Origin: Bacteroidales bacterium
GTDB taxonomy: Bacteria > Bacteroidota > Bacteroidia > Bacteroidales > UBA3824
Reading direction: 5' to 3'
DNA: 64,000 nucleotides
Assembly: GCA_024413595.1 (NCBI GenBank)
Contig: JAKSUC010000013.1
Span: 1-64,000, forward strand
Below are positions 51,989 to 60,902 of the stretch, piece by piece. Below the pieces are notes generated by a model. It was not told the origin of the DNA and did not search any database. It worked only from the letters and a program-made list of their open reading frames with translations. The position numbers and the translations under genes were made by a program. How positions within the stretch are numbered: the first letter of the stretch is position 1; each line of letters begins with the position of its first letter.

Positions 51989-51996
51989 TATCTTTG
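51989..51996 (+). promoter_or_regulatory. Promoter -7 box TATCTTTG
   Basis: An exact TAnnTTTG match with TTG 20 nt upstream, 23 nt before the Rpn ATG at 52019. Confidence 0.7.
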
Positions 51997-52018
51997 TAAA
52001 AACAAATAGATAAACGCC

Positions 52019-52939
52019 ATGACATACGATAGACCATTAGTAAGTTTTGATTGGGCAATAAAAAAATTGCTACGCAACAAGGCAGACCATGTTATTGTAG
52101 AAGGTTTTCTTACTTCGCTATTAGGAAATAAAATAAAAATTTCAGCACTAAACGAAAGTGAAGCCAACAAAGAAACCTTTGACGATAAATATAATCGTGT
52201 GGATATATTTTGCGAAAGTGAAGCTGGTGAACTAATGATACTCGAAATACAATACGACGATCAAAGCGATTATTTTCATAGAATGACATTTGGTGTATCT
52301 CGTTCATTATCTGAATATCTCAGAGAAGGTGACCCGTATTCAAAACTACGAAAAATCTATTCAATCAACATAGTTTATTTTGACCTAGGACAAGGAGATG
52401 ATTACGCATATCATGGCAAAACAGAATTTGTAAGTCTTCACGATAGCACCAAAGTTTTATCTTTATCAGAAGAACAAAAAGAATTATATGATTGTAAAAC
52501 TCCGGGTGACATAATGCCTGAATATTACATACTAAAAGTTAACAATTTTAACGACGTAGCCACAACACCATTAGAAGAATGGATAAGTTATCTAAAAACT
52601 GACGCCATACCTAAGACTGCCAAAGCACCTGGACTAGCCGAAGCTCGCGAAAGATTGCTAATTGACCAAATGTCTCCATCAGAACGCAAAAAATATTATT
52701 TAGATCGTGAACTTAAACGTCATCGTCTCAGCGAAATAGAAACAAGTCTTTATAAAGGGTTACGACAAGGTAGAGCTGAAGGACGAAAAGAAGGCGAAAA
52801 AATTGGAATCGAGAAAGAACGTCAAAAAGCCTATCAAGAAAAACTTGATATGGCACATAAGATGAAAGCTGATGGCATGCCTTATGATATAATTATTAAA
52901 TATTCAGGTTTATCAATTGACGAAATTGAGAAATTATAA
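52019..52939 (+). CDS. Rpn-family recombination-promoting nuclease / transposase-like protein
   Basis: A 306-aa intact member of the family. It starts with F-D-W-A-I-K-K-L-L-R-N-K-A-D, the usual opening. The PD-(D/E)XK-like core is visible as D-K-Y-N-R-V-D-I-F (about 56-64) and M-I-L-E-I-Q-Y (about 73-79). The C-terminal region is a charged coiled coil (G-R-A-E-G-R-K-E-G-E-K-I-G) ending in the small helical tail that also marks the relics at 49-390 and 47949-48841. These proteins are thought to be nucleases that promote RecA-independent recombination. Own promoter at 51989. Confidence 0.85.
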   Translation: MTYDRPLVSFDWAIKKLLRNKADHVIVEGFLTSLLGNKIKISALNESEANKETFDDKYNRVDIFCESEAGELMILEIQYDDQSDYFHRMTFGVSRSLSEYLREGDPYSKLRKIYSINIVYFDLGQGDDYAYHGKTEFVSLHDSTKVLSLSEEQKELYDCKTPGDIMPEYYILKVNNFNDVATTPLEEWISYLKTDAIPKTAKAPGLAEARERLLIDQMSPSERKKYYLDRELKRHRLSEIETSLYKGLRQGRAEGRKEGEKIGIEKERQKAYQEKLDMAHKMKADGMPYDIIIKYSGLSIDEIEKL

Positions 52940-52993
52940 ATACAAAAATAATTTAAATCAATATTAGAAATAATAGTATAACAAATATTATTA

Positions 52994-53707
52994 CTACTTA
53001 ACACTTAATTGATTAAAGAAATTTTCGTTATTTTCTATTGCGGTGCCAATTACAACAATATCAGCACCTGAATTAAAGGCATTTTCTATTGAATTTTTTG
53101 TTCTTAAACCTCCACCTACAATTAAAGGAAGATTTGCATGTTGTTTTACAATAGAAATAATTTGTGATGAAACAGGATTTAATGCACCACTACCCGCTTC
53201 TAGATAAATGGCTTTCATTCCAATAAATTTTGAAGCAAGAGCTGTTGCTAATACTAAATCTGGTTTATCAGAAGGAATTGGTTGTGTATTACTTATGTAT
53301 TGAACAGCAGTACATTTACCGCCGTCAATTAAAATATATGCGGTTGAAATTGTTTCTATTCCTAATTTATAAATTTGCATCGACGCTTCAACCGCAGAGC
53401 CAATTAAATATTGAGGATTTCTACCCGAAACAAGACTTAATAAAAGCATTGCATCAACGTTTGATGAAATTTGTGATGGCGAACCAGGAAAAAGTATTAC
53501 GGGTTTTGAAGTTTCTGATTTTAAGGCAGAAACAATATCTGTTACAGAATTTGAAACTAAACTTCCTCCTACAAAAATAATATCAGCAACAGATTTTTCT
53601 ATTTTTTGGGCAATTTTTGTTGCAGAATTGATTGAATGTTTATCAGGATCAATCAAAATTGCGATATGTTTTTTATTATCAGAAAAATATGTTTCAAAAA
53701 TAGACAT
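52994..53707 (-). CDS. pcrB: Geranylgeranylglyceryl phosphate synthase-like (PcrB/GGGPS family)
   Basis: A 237-aa (beta/alpha)8 prenyltransferase that joins a polyprenyl diphosphate to glycerol-1-phosphate. Motifs: I-L-I-D-P-D-K-H near residue 18, Y-L-E-A-G-S-G-A near 168, G-G-G-L-R-T near 197 and a final A-D-I-V-V-I-G-T-A. Bacteroidota carry such enzymes widely, and the ether-lipid product is not fully explained. Last gene of the cluster; 11 nt behind the phosphopantetheinyl transferase gene. Confidence 0.88.
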   Translation of the reverse strand: MSIFETYFSDNKKHIAILIDPDKHSINSATKIAQKIEKSVADIIFVGGSLVSNSVTDIVSALKSETSKPVILFPGSPSQISSNVDAMLLLSLVSGRNPQYLIGSAVEASMQIYKLGIETISTAYILIDGGKCTAVQYISNTQPIPSDKPDLVLATALASKFIGMKAIYLEAGSGALNPVSSQIISIVKQHANLPLIVGGGLRTKNSIENAFNSGADIVVIGTAIENNENFFNQLSVK

Positions 53708-53718
53708 TTTATAAATAT

Positions 53719-54354
53719 TTATTCAGCACACCAAGCAATCATATATTCTTCAAAAGTTGAATAATGTATTAAAATTTTTCTACGATAATCACCTTTTGTA
53801 ATAAAACCATACACTTCGCCTTGATCTTTATAATCAAAATATTCAAGTCTAAAATTGCTTTTAATATCAATTTCACGAATACCACAAGCTTTATACATAG
53901 CTTCTTTTGCACACCAATTTACATAAAGAGATTGAATTTTATTATCGTCTTTTAGTTCATTAAGTTCAGTTTGTTCCAATAATTTGTTTTCAACCTTAAG
54001 AATACGTAAGTTCATTTTTTCTACATCAAGTCCAACAGTTTTTCGTCTACTAAGTAAAACACCTGCCATGTCGTAACTATGAGTTATGCTAATATTATAA
54101 TCTTCTTCAATAAAAGGTTTTCCATATTGATTATAATATACACGTTGATATTTTCCAAGAAGATTAAAAATCAAAATTCTACTTGCCAACCATTCACATT
54201 TTCTACGTTCATGAGTTAAACATTGAAATTGTTCAACTTCAGTCTCATCTAGATATGGGAAAAGCATATCAAATAGAACGGAACTATCTTCAGTAATTTT
54301 CCAAAAACCGATATACAAATCGTTATTAACTATTTTTGTATTAATTAGTGGCAT
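53719..54354 (-). CDS. 4'-phosphopantetheinyl transferase (Sfp superfamily)
   Basis: A 211-aa enzyme that moves phosphopantetheine from CoA to carrier proteins. V-G-L-D-V-E-K-M (about 103-110) and W-C-A-K-E-A-M-Y-K-A-C-G (about 147-158) hold the magnesium and CoA-binding residues. It follows gldD by about 19 nt, the usual position in this Bacteroidota cluster. The carrier-protein target is not visible here. Confidence 0.88.
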   Translation of the reverse strand: MPLINTKIVNNDLYIGFWKITEDSSVLFDMLFPYLDETEVEQFQCLTHERRKCEWLASRILIFNLLGKYQRVYYNQYGKPFIEEDYNISITHSYDMAGVLLSRRKTVGLDVEKMNLRILKVENKLLEQTELNELKDDNKIQSLYVNWCAKEAMYKACGIREIDIKSNFRLEYFDYKDQGEVYGFITKGDYRRKILIHYSTFEEYMIAWCAE

Positions 54355-54373
54355 AATTTAGATATTTAAATTC

Positions 54374-54949
54374 TTAATTATTCCATTGAATAGTTTCAAT
54401 TAAGTGAGTTATATCTTCAGCAACAAAATCAATAGCTGGAGCTAAAGAGTCAATATTTGGAGCGTAATTAAAATAAAGCGAACCTCTTAAAAAGTTTTTT
54501 GTGCTGTCTGTAACAAAAAATTGAATAGGACTTGCAACATTACCTTTGATATTATATAAAAGTCCATAAACCTTTAAAGAGTCGTTTTCATACGCAACTT
54601 TTTCAATAGCATCGGCTTTAATTGTATGTTTATAAGCTAAAGTATGAGCATCTTCGATTAAAGTGTCGATATTATGATCAACCTTTTTGTAACTCAAATG
54701 AATTTTTGCATTCATATCGTCAAAAACAATATTATTCCAATATAATTCATTTTCGTGATTTTGTTCTTTTTCAATATGACAATATTGAGGAATTTCAAAT
54801 GAATAAGGCATATTATCGTTATAAATTGAATACTTTTTTTCAGGAAAAGTAATTCTAAAATATTCACGTGGTTTAGGAGTTGATTGTGGTGTACAACAAA
54901 TAAAACAAGCAACAAATAAAACCCAAAGTATATTATATAAATTTTTCAT
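54374..54949 (-). CDS. gldD: Gliding motility lipoprotein GldD-like
   Basis: A 191-aa lipoprotein (signal with a lipobox ending I-C-C, about residues 17-20) and the GldD layout: P-K-P-R-(E/G)-Y-F-R-I-x-F-P-E-K-x-Y at the start of the mature part, an L-Y-W-N-N segment and C-terminal I-x-F-(V)-x-(E/D)-D-I-x-x-L-I-E-T-I. GldD is needed for gliding in flavobacteria but is conserved in non-gliding Bacteroidales, where it probably serves lipid or envelope functions with GldE. It lies 12 nt after gldE. Confidence 0.9.
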   Translation of the reverse strand: MKNLYNILWVLFVACFICCTPQSTPKPREYFRITFPEKKYSIYNDNMPYSFEIPQYCHIEKEQNHENELYWNNIVFDDMNAKIHLSYKKVDHNIDTLIEDAHTLAYKHTIKADAIEKVAYENDSLKVYGLLYNIKGNVASPIQFFVTDSTKNFLRGSLYFNYAPNIDSLAPAIDFVAEDITHLIETIQWNN

Positions 54950-54961
54950 AATCGCAATAAT

Positions 54962-56257
54962 TTAACAAATTTCAACTTTAATTTTTTCTATTCTTCTAAG
55001 CGAAACAGCCATTGTAGTTAATTTTAAATTTTTAAATTTAATAATTTCCCCAACGGCTGGAAATTCTTTTCTAATTTCTAATAAAACGCCAGCCAACGAC
55101 TCTGCATCGCCTTTGATTTCGTCAAAAAATGTATTGTCAATATTTAAAGTTTTACAAACGTCGTCAATAAAAGTTTTACCATCAAAAATAACAATATTTT
55201 TGCTAATAATTTTACACGAATTATTTTCGACATCTTCGTCAAATTCATCATTTATTTCACCAACGATTTCTTCTAAAATATCTTGCATTGTAACCAAACC
55301 GCTAATTCCTCCAAATTCGTCACTAACAGCGGCAATATGTTTTTTATTTTGTTGAAAATATTTGAGGAGTTCACTAATTTTTTTATTTTCAGGAACAAAT
55401 GTAATTCTTTTAATTAAATTGTTCCAATTAAAATCATCGTTTTGAGATACAAATTTTATAAGATCTTTTACATAAACAACGCCAAATATATTATCAGGAG
55501 TTTCTTCATAAACAGGAATTCTTGAAAAATTAGATTGTTTGATAATAATTTTAAGATGAGAAAACGAAGCATTTTTTTCAACACCAACAATGTCGTGACG
55601 CGGAGTCATAATTTCGTTAACTTCAATATCTCCAAACGATAAAATATTTTTAAGCATTTTGTTTTCGTCGGCATTTTTATTAGCTGCTCCAATTGCATTA
55701 TAAATTTCTTCACTATTATTTTGTTTACGATTAGAACCTAAACTTGCTATTAAAGAAAATGGCTTCATAAAAAAACAAATAATAGGAATAATAAAACAAG
55801 AACGTAAAGCAAATTTTTCTTTTCGATTGTCCGACATAATTCTGAAAGGTAATTCACTAACCATAACAATCAAAAAAACTACAACTAAAATAAAACAAGC
55901 TGTAGGGAAAAATGGTGCTGGCGAAAGGTCTATAAATGCAGTATATTCTAAAAATGGATTGCATGAACATTTTATTAATGCAATTACTGACATAGAAAAT
56001 ATTAAAGTAGAAATAGTTTCTGCTATTGCCAAAGAGTTTAGAATATATTTCTTTTTATCAAGTAGTTTAAAAGTTTGCTTAGCAGAACGAGTTTGTGTTT
56101 TTTTTAAGTTTTCAATAATATTATTATTTAAACCCGAAAAAGCACACCTACAAGTAGCTAACCAACCAATAATTAATAAAATAAAAAACATAAACACAAG
56201 AAGCCAAATAGCACCTTGTGGCAATGGGGTATGAATTATATTTAGAAAAAATTCCAA
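54962..56257 (-). CDS. gldE: GldE-like membrane protein (CNNM/CBS/CorC family)
   Basis: A 431-aa protein. Residues about 15-185 contain the membrane helices of a DUF21/CNNM domain; about 200-330 two CBS domains (I-M-T-P-R-H-D-I-V-G, then F-S-R-I-P-V-Y-E-E-T-P-D-N-I-F-G-V-V-Y-V-K-D-L); about 345-425 a CorC/HlyC domain. It is the gliding-associated GldE paralogue of magnesium/cobalt efflux proteins. Between ssb (12 nt) and gldD (12 nt), the typical order. Confidence 0.9.
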   Translation of the reverse strand: MEFFLNIIHTPLPQGAIWLLVFMFFILLIIGWLATCRCAFSGLNNNIIENLKKTQTRSAKQTFKLLDKKKYILNSLAIAETISTLIFSMSVIALIKCSCNPFLEYTAFIDLSPAPFFPTACFILVVVFLIVMVSELPFRIMSDNRKEKFALRSCFIIPIICFFMKPFSLIASLGSNRKQNNSEEIYNAIGAANKNADENKMLKNILSFGDIEVNEIMTPRHDIVGVEKNASFSHLKIIIKQSNFSRIPVYEETPDNIFGVVYVKDLIKFVSQNDDFNWNNLIKRITFVPENKKISELLKYFQQNKKHIAAVSDEFGGISGLVTMQDILEEIVGEINDEFDEDVENNSCKIISKNIVIFDGKTFIDDVCKTLNIDNTFFDEIKGDAESLAGVLLEIRKEFPAVGEIIKFKNLKLTTMAVSLRRIEKIKVEIC

Positions 56258-56269
56258 TTTAATAATATT

Positions 56270-56740
56270 TTAAAAAGGTAATTCATTGTCGCCTTTAATA
56301 TCATTTGGCAAATTGTCTATGTCAAAATCAGGCAACCCTGAACCTATTAACTCTTCAACATTATTTTCTTGTTCTTTTACTTCTATTTTAGTTGTTTGAG
56401 AATTGTTATCGTGATGAGCAACAAGTTGAATTTTTTCGGCAATTATTTCAAACACTTTTCGTTTAAAGCCATCTTTATCAACAATTTCTCTAGATTTGAT
56501 TTTGCCTTCAACAAAAACAGTGTCACCTTTTCGTAAATTTCGGTCAACATAATTGCTAAGTTCTCGCCAAGCAACAATTGTATGCCATTGTGTTTCTTCT
56601 TTTTGTTCTCCTTTTAAATTGGTATACAAATCTGTTGTTGCCAACGACAATCGAGAAAAAGAAAGAGCCGAATTTACGTATCTGGTATCGGGATTTTGTC
56701 CCAAATTTCCTAACAATGTTACTCTATTTATACCTATCAC
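56270..56740 (-). CDS. ssb: Single-stranded DNA-binding protein
   Basis: A 156-aa protein: N-terminal OB-fold starting I-N-R-V-T-L-L-G-N-L-G-Q-N-P-D-T-R, with W-H-T-I-V-A-W and G-D-T-V-F-V-E-G-K-I-K-S-R-E, followed by a flexible acidic linker and the C-terminal tip D-N-E-L-P-F that docks partner proteins. It coats single-stranded DNA in replication and repair. First of the ssb-gldE-gldD run. Confidence 0.95.
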   Translation of the reverse strand: MIGINRVTLLGNLGQNPDTRYVNSALSFSRLSLATTDLYTNLKGEQKEETQWHTIVAWRELSNYVDRNLRKGDTVFVEGKIKSREIVDKDGFKRKVFEIIAEKIQLVAHHDNNSQTTKIEVKEQENNVEELIGSGLPDFDIDNLPNDIKGDNELPF

Positions 56741-56789
56741 TTTTTTTATTAAGATTTAGAGTTTTTCTATTCAAAATTCATAAACAAGT

Positions 56790-56812
56790 GCAAGTGACAA
56801 ATAGCCACTTGC
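56790..56812. repeat. Small inverted repeat GCAAGTG/CACTTGC
   Basis: A 7-bp stem (56790-56796 with 56806-56812) between two minus-strand genes. The GTAGCAAGT-type core resembles the hairpin at 61995-62018, suggesting a dispersed palindromic unit that may act as a weak terminator. Confidence 0.4.
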
Positions 56813-56815
56813 TAC

Positions 56816-57079
56816 TTATTCATTACTTTCTTCTGAATTATGTTCTTTGCTTAAATTACAACCATCGCAACCACCTTCAAGACGTTTTTTTATTAACTCT
56901 TTGTCGATAATTACTTGTTGCATACGCATACAATAAATACCACGTTTACGCATTTCTTTATTGTGACCAACTTCGTATTCAGGAAACTTTTTCTTTTTAG
57001 AAAAAAAAGTTTGAACACCTAATCCCAAAAAGCATAACGCAATTATAACTAAAACTACTAAAAATACTTTCCAAAACAT
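56816..57079 (-). CDS. Small membrane protein with Cys-rich tail
   Basis: An 87-aa protein: one N-terminal membrane helix (about 5-22), a basic K-K-K-K-F-P-E-Y-E-V-G segment, and a short region with four cysteines, including G-G-C-D-G-C near residue 71-76 and C-M-R-M. This pattern is conserved in Bacteroidales proteins of unknown function. It begins 3 nt after the DUF3352-like gene and is probably coupled to it. The Cys pair could bind metal; that is a guess. Confidence 0.65.
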   Translation of the reverse strand: MFWKVFLVVLVIIALCFLGLGVQTFFSKKKKFPEYEVGHNKEMRKRGIYCMRMQQVIIDKELIKKRLEGGCDGCNLSKEHNSEESNE

Positions 57080-57082
57080 ATT

Positions 57083-59314
57083 TTAATCTATAGTTAATTG
57101 AGCATCCATATTTAACTTACCGATTTTTTTCCCATTTTCGTCATAAACAACTGATTTTCCAGAACGTTCACCTTTTTTGAATTTACATTGCATTTTTGGA
57201 TTACCGTTTTCATAAAAATAAATAGCTTCACCATGTTTACGACCATCTTCATACATAATTTTAGCTTTTACAACTCCTGTATTATAAAATTCTGTATAAG
57301 TTCCATTTAATTCATCGTTATCATATTCTGCCTCAGCCATTTTAATTTGTTGAGGTTTATCAAGATAAAAATATGCAATTCCATTAAGTTTTCCATTTTT
57401 ATAATTTGCTGTTGCATATAAATTACCTGAAGGATAATAAGTTCTCCAAATATCAGAAACTTCACCATTTGAAATATTTCCTTCAAAATGAATAACTTCA
57501 GAACTATCATATAAAATTGTTTTTTGACCATCACTTAAATCAAAATCTTCAGGTACAACAACTTTAAAATCAAGAGAATCCATATCTTTCATTACCAAAC
57601 CATTTTCGGCAACTGCTTCAAAAATTTGTAAAGAATCTTGGGCTAATGCTGTTGAATCGTATTGAATAGCAAATGAAGTTTTAAACAATCCTGCATCGTT
57701 AACAAGTTGAAAACCGATACGTGCAAAACTACAAATTAAATTTTTGTTTTCTTCTAAACTTTGTTGATCTTCTTTAGGTGAATATTTATAAAGGGTTTCA
57801 TACATTTTTGGTGTCTGAACAAAAACCGAAATATTTGTACGATTTTCAAATTGATCTTTAAACTCTGCAAATTTTGCATTTTTTATCAAAGTGCGTCCTT
57901 GAAGATAATCATCAATAATTTGGTGAAGTACTTCTTGTGAATTTGCAAAAACTACATAATCTTCAATATATGTAAAATAAGGTTTTTCGATATTTTCAAA
58001 CAATTTTCCTAAAAACATTTTGAAAAATCCTTTGATACCAAGATATTGAATATCAAAATTTCTATATGGTTCAACTTTTATTTTAACAGGAGTACGACGA
58101 TTTAAATGAGTAATAATTTTACCAAGACTTTCTTTTGCCACGTCGATATCCGAAGCATGAATAAAAGCTGCACCATCTATATCTCTTGAAATTTCGCTCA
58201 AAGGACGAAGTTTACAAATTGTGATTTCATTTCCAATCCAACCAAGAAAATCATCTTTAACACTAAAACCAAGTAAAGTTTCAACAACTTTGATTGCACT
58301 ATTCATACTTTCCATTTCTTCAGGATTTCCTTTTTCGTATTCGGCTATCAATGAAGAATAAAAACGATCAAAATTACTGAAATTCATTGATAAATAAGCT
58401 GCTGTTTGTTCGCTCATAATTTCGGCACATCTTGATTTTCCAGGAGTTACAGATGAAAATGCTCTGATATAAGAATAAATACTATCCAAACTAGTAAAAC
58501 CATCAAAATGAATTTGATCGTTATCAAGGTTCATTTCTGCTGCTGTATATTGTAGCGAAGAACCAAACATGTCCATTATATCACTTGGCTCTGTACTATA
58601 AATTGAATATAAACCAGGAATTTGTTTATAATTAACATATGTTTTAAACATCTTTCGATTTGAAAGACCTGCAGAAACCACTTTAAAGTTTAAATTATTG
58701 TCCCAAAAATTTGTATTATGATGATGTATAACACGTTCTACAAGTGATTTATCAAGACTTACTGCTAAAACATTGTTTATTAAACATAAATGAATATTTA
58801 AAGTAGGATCTGTAGTAGAAACTAAAGTTATAATTTCGAATTTAGCTTCTTCGGTTTCAACTGTAGAAGTAGACATTTTGAAACCGTTATACATTTTTAA
58901 AGCTGATTTAACTTCTGAAAAATAAGATGCAAATTCTTGCAAATCAACCAAATATACCAAATCCCAATTTTTTGGATTAGGTAAACATCCAACAACTAAT
59001 AATTTTCGGTCAGACAATACTCTATCAACAGCACTATTATTATTAAGGAAATAATCAACTGTTTCAATATCAGAATTTAAATCTGCAAAATATTCAGTAG
59101 ATTTAAGATATTGCCACAAAGCACTACCACTGATATTCGACCATGCTTTAGAAAGATTTTCTGTTTCAACCACAAAAACTGCATCACTTGGAACTGCATT
59201 GAAAGCGTTCATTTCAACAGTTTTCATAAAAAATTTGTGATAACATAAATAACCTGTTATCAAAACTGCTAATGATAATAATATGATTAGCAAAACTTTA
59301 AAGAATTTTTTCAT
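57083..59314 (-). CDS. DUF3352-like periplasmic protein with C-terminal MORN-type repeats
   Basis: A 743-aa protein anchored by one N-terminal helix (about 5-25). The body (about 35-580) resembles DUF3352-type proteins, with A-V-P-S-D-A-V-F-V-V-E near the start. The C-terminal ~110 residues are four or five MORN_2-like repeats (Y-Y-x-S-G-x-L-x-x-x-x-x-Y-K-N-G-K-L-x-G), the type found in YwqK-like antitoxin and cell-envelope proteins. It is probably a periplasmic protein in contact with lipid or wall. Operon with the 87-aa protein. Function unknown. Confidence 0.65.
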   Translation of the reverse strand: MKKFFKVLLIILLSLAVLITGYLCYHKFFMKTVEMNAFNAVPSDAVFVVETENLSKAWSNISGSALWQYLKSTEYFADLNSDIETVDYFLNNNSAVDRVLSDRKLLVVGCLPNPKNWDLVYLVDLQEFASYFSEVKSALKMYNGFKMSTSTVETEEAKFEIITLVSTTDPTLNIHLCLINNVLAVSLDKSLVERVIHHHNTNFWDNNLNFKVVSAGLSNRKMFKTYVNYKQIPGLYSIYSTEPSDIMDMFGSSLQYTAAEMNLDNDQIHFDGFTSLDSIYSYIRAFSSVTPGKSRCAEIMSEQTAAYLSMNFSNFDRFYSSLIAEYEKGNPEEMESMNSAIKVVETLLGFSVKDDFLGWIGNEITICKLRPLSEISRDIDGAAFIHASDIDVAKESLGKIITHLNRRTPVKIKVEPYRNFDIQYLGIKGFFKMFLGKLFENIEKPYFTYIEDYVVFANSQEVLHQIIDDYLQGRTLIKNAKFAEFKDQFENRTNISVFVQTPKMYETLYKYSPKEDQQSLEENKNLICSFARIGFQLVNDAGLFKTSFAIQYDSTALAQDSLQIFEAVAENGLVMKDMDSLDFKVVVPEDFDLSDGQKTILYDSSEVIHFEGNISNGEVSDIWRTYYPSGNLYATANYKNGKLNGIAYFYLDKPQQIKMAEAEYDNDELNGTYTEFYNTGVVKAKIMYEDGRKHGEAIYFYENGNPKMQCKFKKGERSGKSVVYDENGKKIGKLNMDAQLTID

Positions 59315-59460
59315 ACCTAAATAAGTTTATGGAAGCATAAATTTGCTGTTTGCAAAGATATTAAAAGAGAAATAAATAAAAACAATTATATAGAAACATT
59401 TTTAATGTTCAATACAATTTTAATTTTAATATCATTTTTATTATTATTCAAGATTTTAGA

Positions 59461-60315
59461 TTATAGAATTAACTTTGATAAATTTATATCAGAAATAATT
59501 TTTTTTACAGCTTCAGAAAAACCATTTTCGTTGTTAGATTTAGTAACAAAATATTTTTTATGAAGTTCGATATTAGCATTTTGAGTTACAAACGGATAAG
59601 CCATTTTATCAAGAAAATCAATATCATTAAAATCATTTCCAACACCTAAAGTTTCTGACAGATTAATATTGTGAAGTTTTGAAATAAAAGAAACGCCTGT
59701 AAATTTTGAAGTATTTTTAGGATAAATTTCTAACCAAATATTTTCACCACTAATTGGAGATGTAGCTTTTATAATGTTAATATCATTAAAATTAGCAAAT
59801 AATTTTTTACTAATTTCATCAAAACGGTCTTCATTCTTATTAAAAATCACAATAATTTGAGGCGAGTCAGAAATATTTGAAAAGTCAATTTCTTTAATAA
59901 AAGGACGATATTTATTATTTCGGGTATCAAAATCTGGTTCATCGCAATATTTATAATAACAATATTTATGATTATCAGGAATTTTATTAGCTACACTAAA
60001 ATTCAAACCAAAATTTTTGAGCATTAAAACAATTTTTTTTGTTGTACAAGCTTGAATGTTACGACTATAAAGAATTTTTTGTTGATTTCTACAATAAACA
60101 CCTGTACCTGAAGAAAAAACTAAATAATCAAAAGGTGAATTATTATCAATGGCATGAAAAGCACTAAAAATAGAACGTCCAGTGGCAAAAACTCTTAAAA
60201 TATTTTTTTCGCCCAATGTTTTAAGAGTCAAATAATTTTCTTCGCTAATTTTACCATTACTATTTAATAAAGTACCGTCCATGTCGGTAACAACCATTCT
60301 AACATTATTATTCAT
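59461..60315 (-). CDS. HAD-superfamily phosphatase, Cof type
   Basis: A 284-aa hydrolase with motif I V-V-T-D-M-D-G-T-L-L-N (nucleophile Asp), motif II in F-A-T-G-R-S, a type IIB cap domain, motif III Lys and motif IV G-V-G-N-D-F-N-D-I-D-F-L. Cof-type enzymes remove phosphate from sugar phosphates, pyridoxal phosphate or flavin nucleotides. The frame is open to a TTG at 60336, but ATG 60315 is a better start; the TTG lies in a near-consensus -7 box. Confidence 0.88.
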   Translation of the reverse strand: MNNNVRMVVTDMDGTLLNSNGKISEENYLTLKTLGEKNILRVFATGRSIFSAFHAIDNNSPFDYLVFSSGTGVYCRNQQKILYSRNIQACTTKKIVLMLKNFGLNFSVANKIPDNHKYCYYKYCDEPDFDTRNNKYRPFIKEIDFSNISDSPQIIVIFNKNEDRFDEISKKLFANFNDINIIKATSPISGENIWLEIYPKNTSKFTGVSFISKLHNINLSETLGVGNDFNDIDFLDKMAYPFVTQNANIELHKKYFVTKSNNENGFSEAVKKIISDINLSKLIL

Positions 60316-60390
60316 AAACAATTTATTTTTCAACAAAGGTGTAATAAATTTTGAATAAATAATTAATGAAACAAATAAAATATTTTTATT

Positions 60391-60398
60391 TAATTTTG
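60391..60398 (+). promoter_or_regulatory. Promoter -7 box TAATTTTG
   Basis: An exact TAnnTTTG match. The predicted transcript start near 60405 excludes the upstream ATG at 60366 and supports 60420. Confidence 0.65.
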
Positions 60399-60419
60399 CG
60401 GATGCAATTTAGTAAAAAA

Positions 60420-60902
60420 ATGAAGAATTTATATTTAATGCGTCACGCAAAATCAGATTGGACAAACGATATAGTTGACGACTCAGACAGAGTTTTAAAT
60501 TACATAGGACATAAGCAAGCAAGAATTGTTGCAGAAGAAATAAACAAAAAAAACATAAAATTCGACACTATAATTTGTTCTCCTGTAAAACGTGCACAAC
60601 AAACTGCTGAGATAATTAAAAACAATACTAATTTTGAAAAAGAAATAATAGAAAAACAATGCTTTTATTTTTCTAATATAAAAGAAGTAATACAAGTTAT
60701 AAAAAATCTTGACGATAATATTAGCACACCTTTATTAATAGGACACAATCCTATTTGGAGTAAATTGGTAAATTTATTATCAAAATCAAACATATATCTT
60801 GATACAGCTAATTTAGTGGCTTTAACAACAAATGCAAATTCATGGAAAGATGCTGATACATTTCAACTCGACTTTATTATAAAACCTCAAAATTTAATGT
60901 AA
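60420..60902 (+). CDS. SixA-like phosphohistidine phosphatase
   Basis: A 160-aa histidine phosphatase. L-Y-L-M-R-H-A-K-S-D-W at the N-terminus holds the catalytic His, S-P-V-K-R-A-Q-Q-T-A the second Arg, and L-I-G-H-N-P the second His. SixA removes phosphate from His of phospho-relay proteins; small relatives may act on other phosphoesters. The start at 60420 is set by the promoter at 60391. Its stop overlaps the next ATG by one base. Confidence 0.85.
   Translation: MKNLYLMRHAKSDWTNDIVDDSDRVLNYIGHKQARIVAEEINKKNIKFDTIICSPVKRAQQTAEIIKNNTNFEKEIIEKQCFYFSNIKEVIQVIKNLDDNISTPLLIGHNPIWSKLVNLLSKSNIYLDTANLVALTTNANSWKDADTFQLDFIIKPQNLM

Noticed and set aside
54374-56257. Proof of gliding motility
   Set aside because: GldD and GldE alone are widespread in non-gliding Bacteroidales; the other gld/spr genes are not in the window.
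60366-60419. Longer start for the SixA-like protein
   Set aside because: Lies upstream of, or within, the promoter region (TAATTTTG at 60391); the catalytic domain begins right at 60420.
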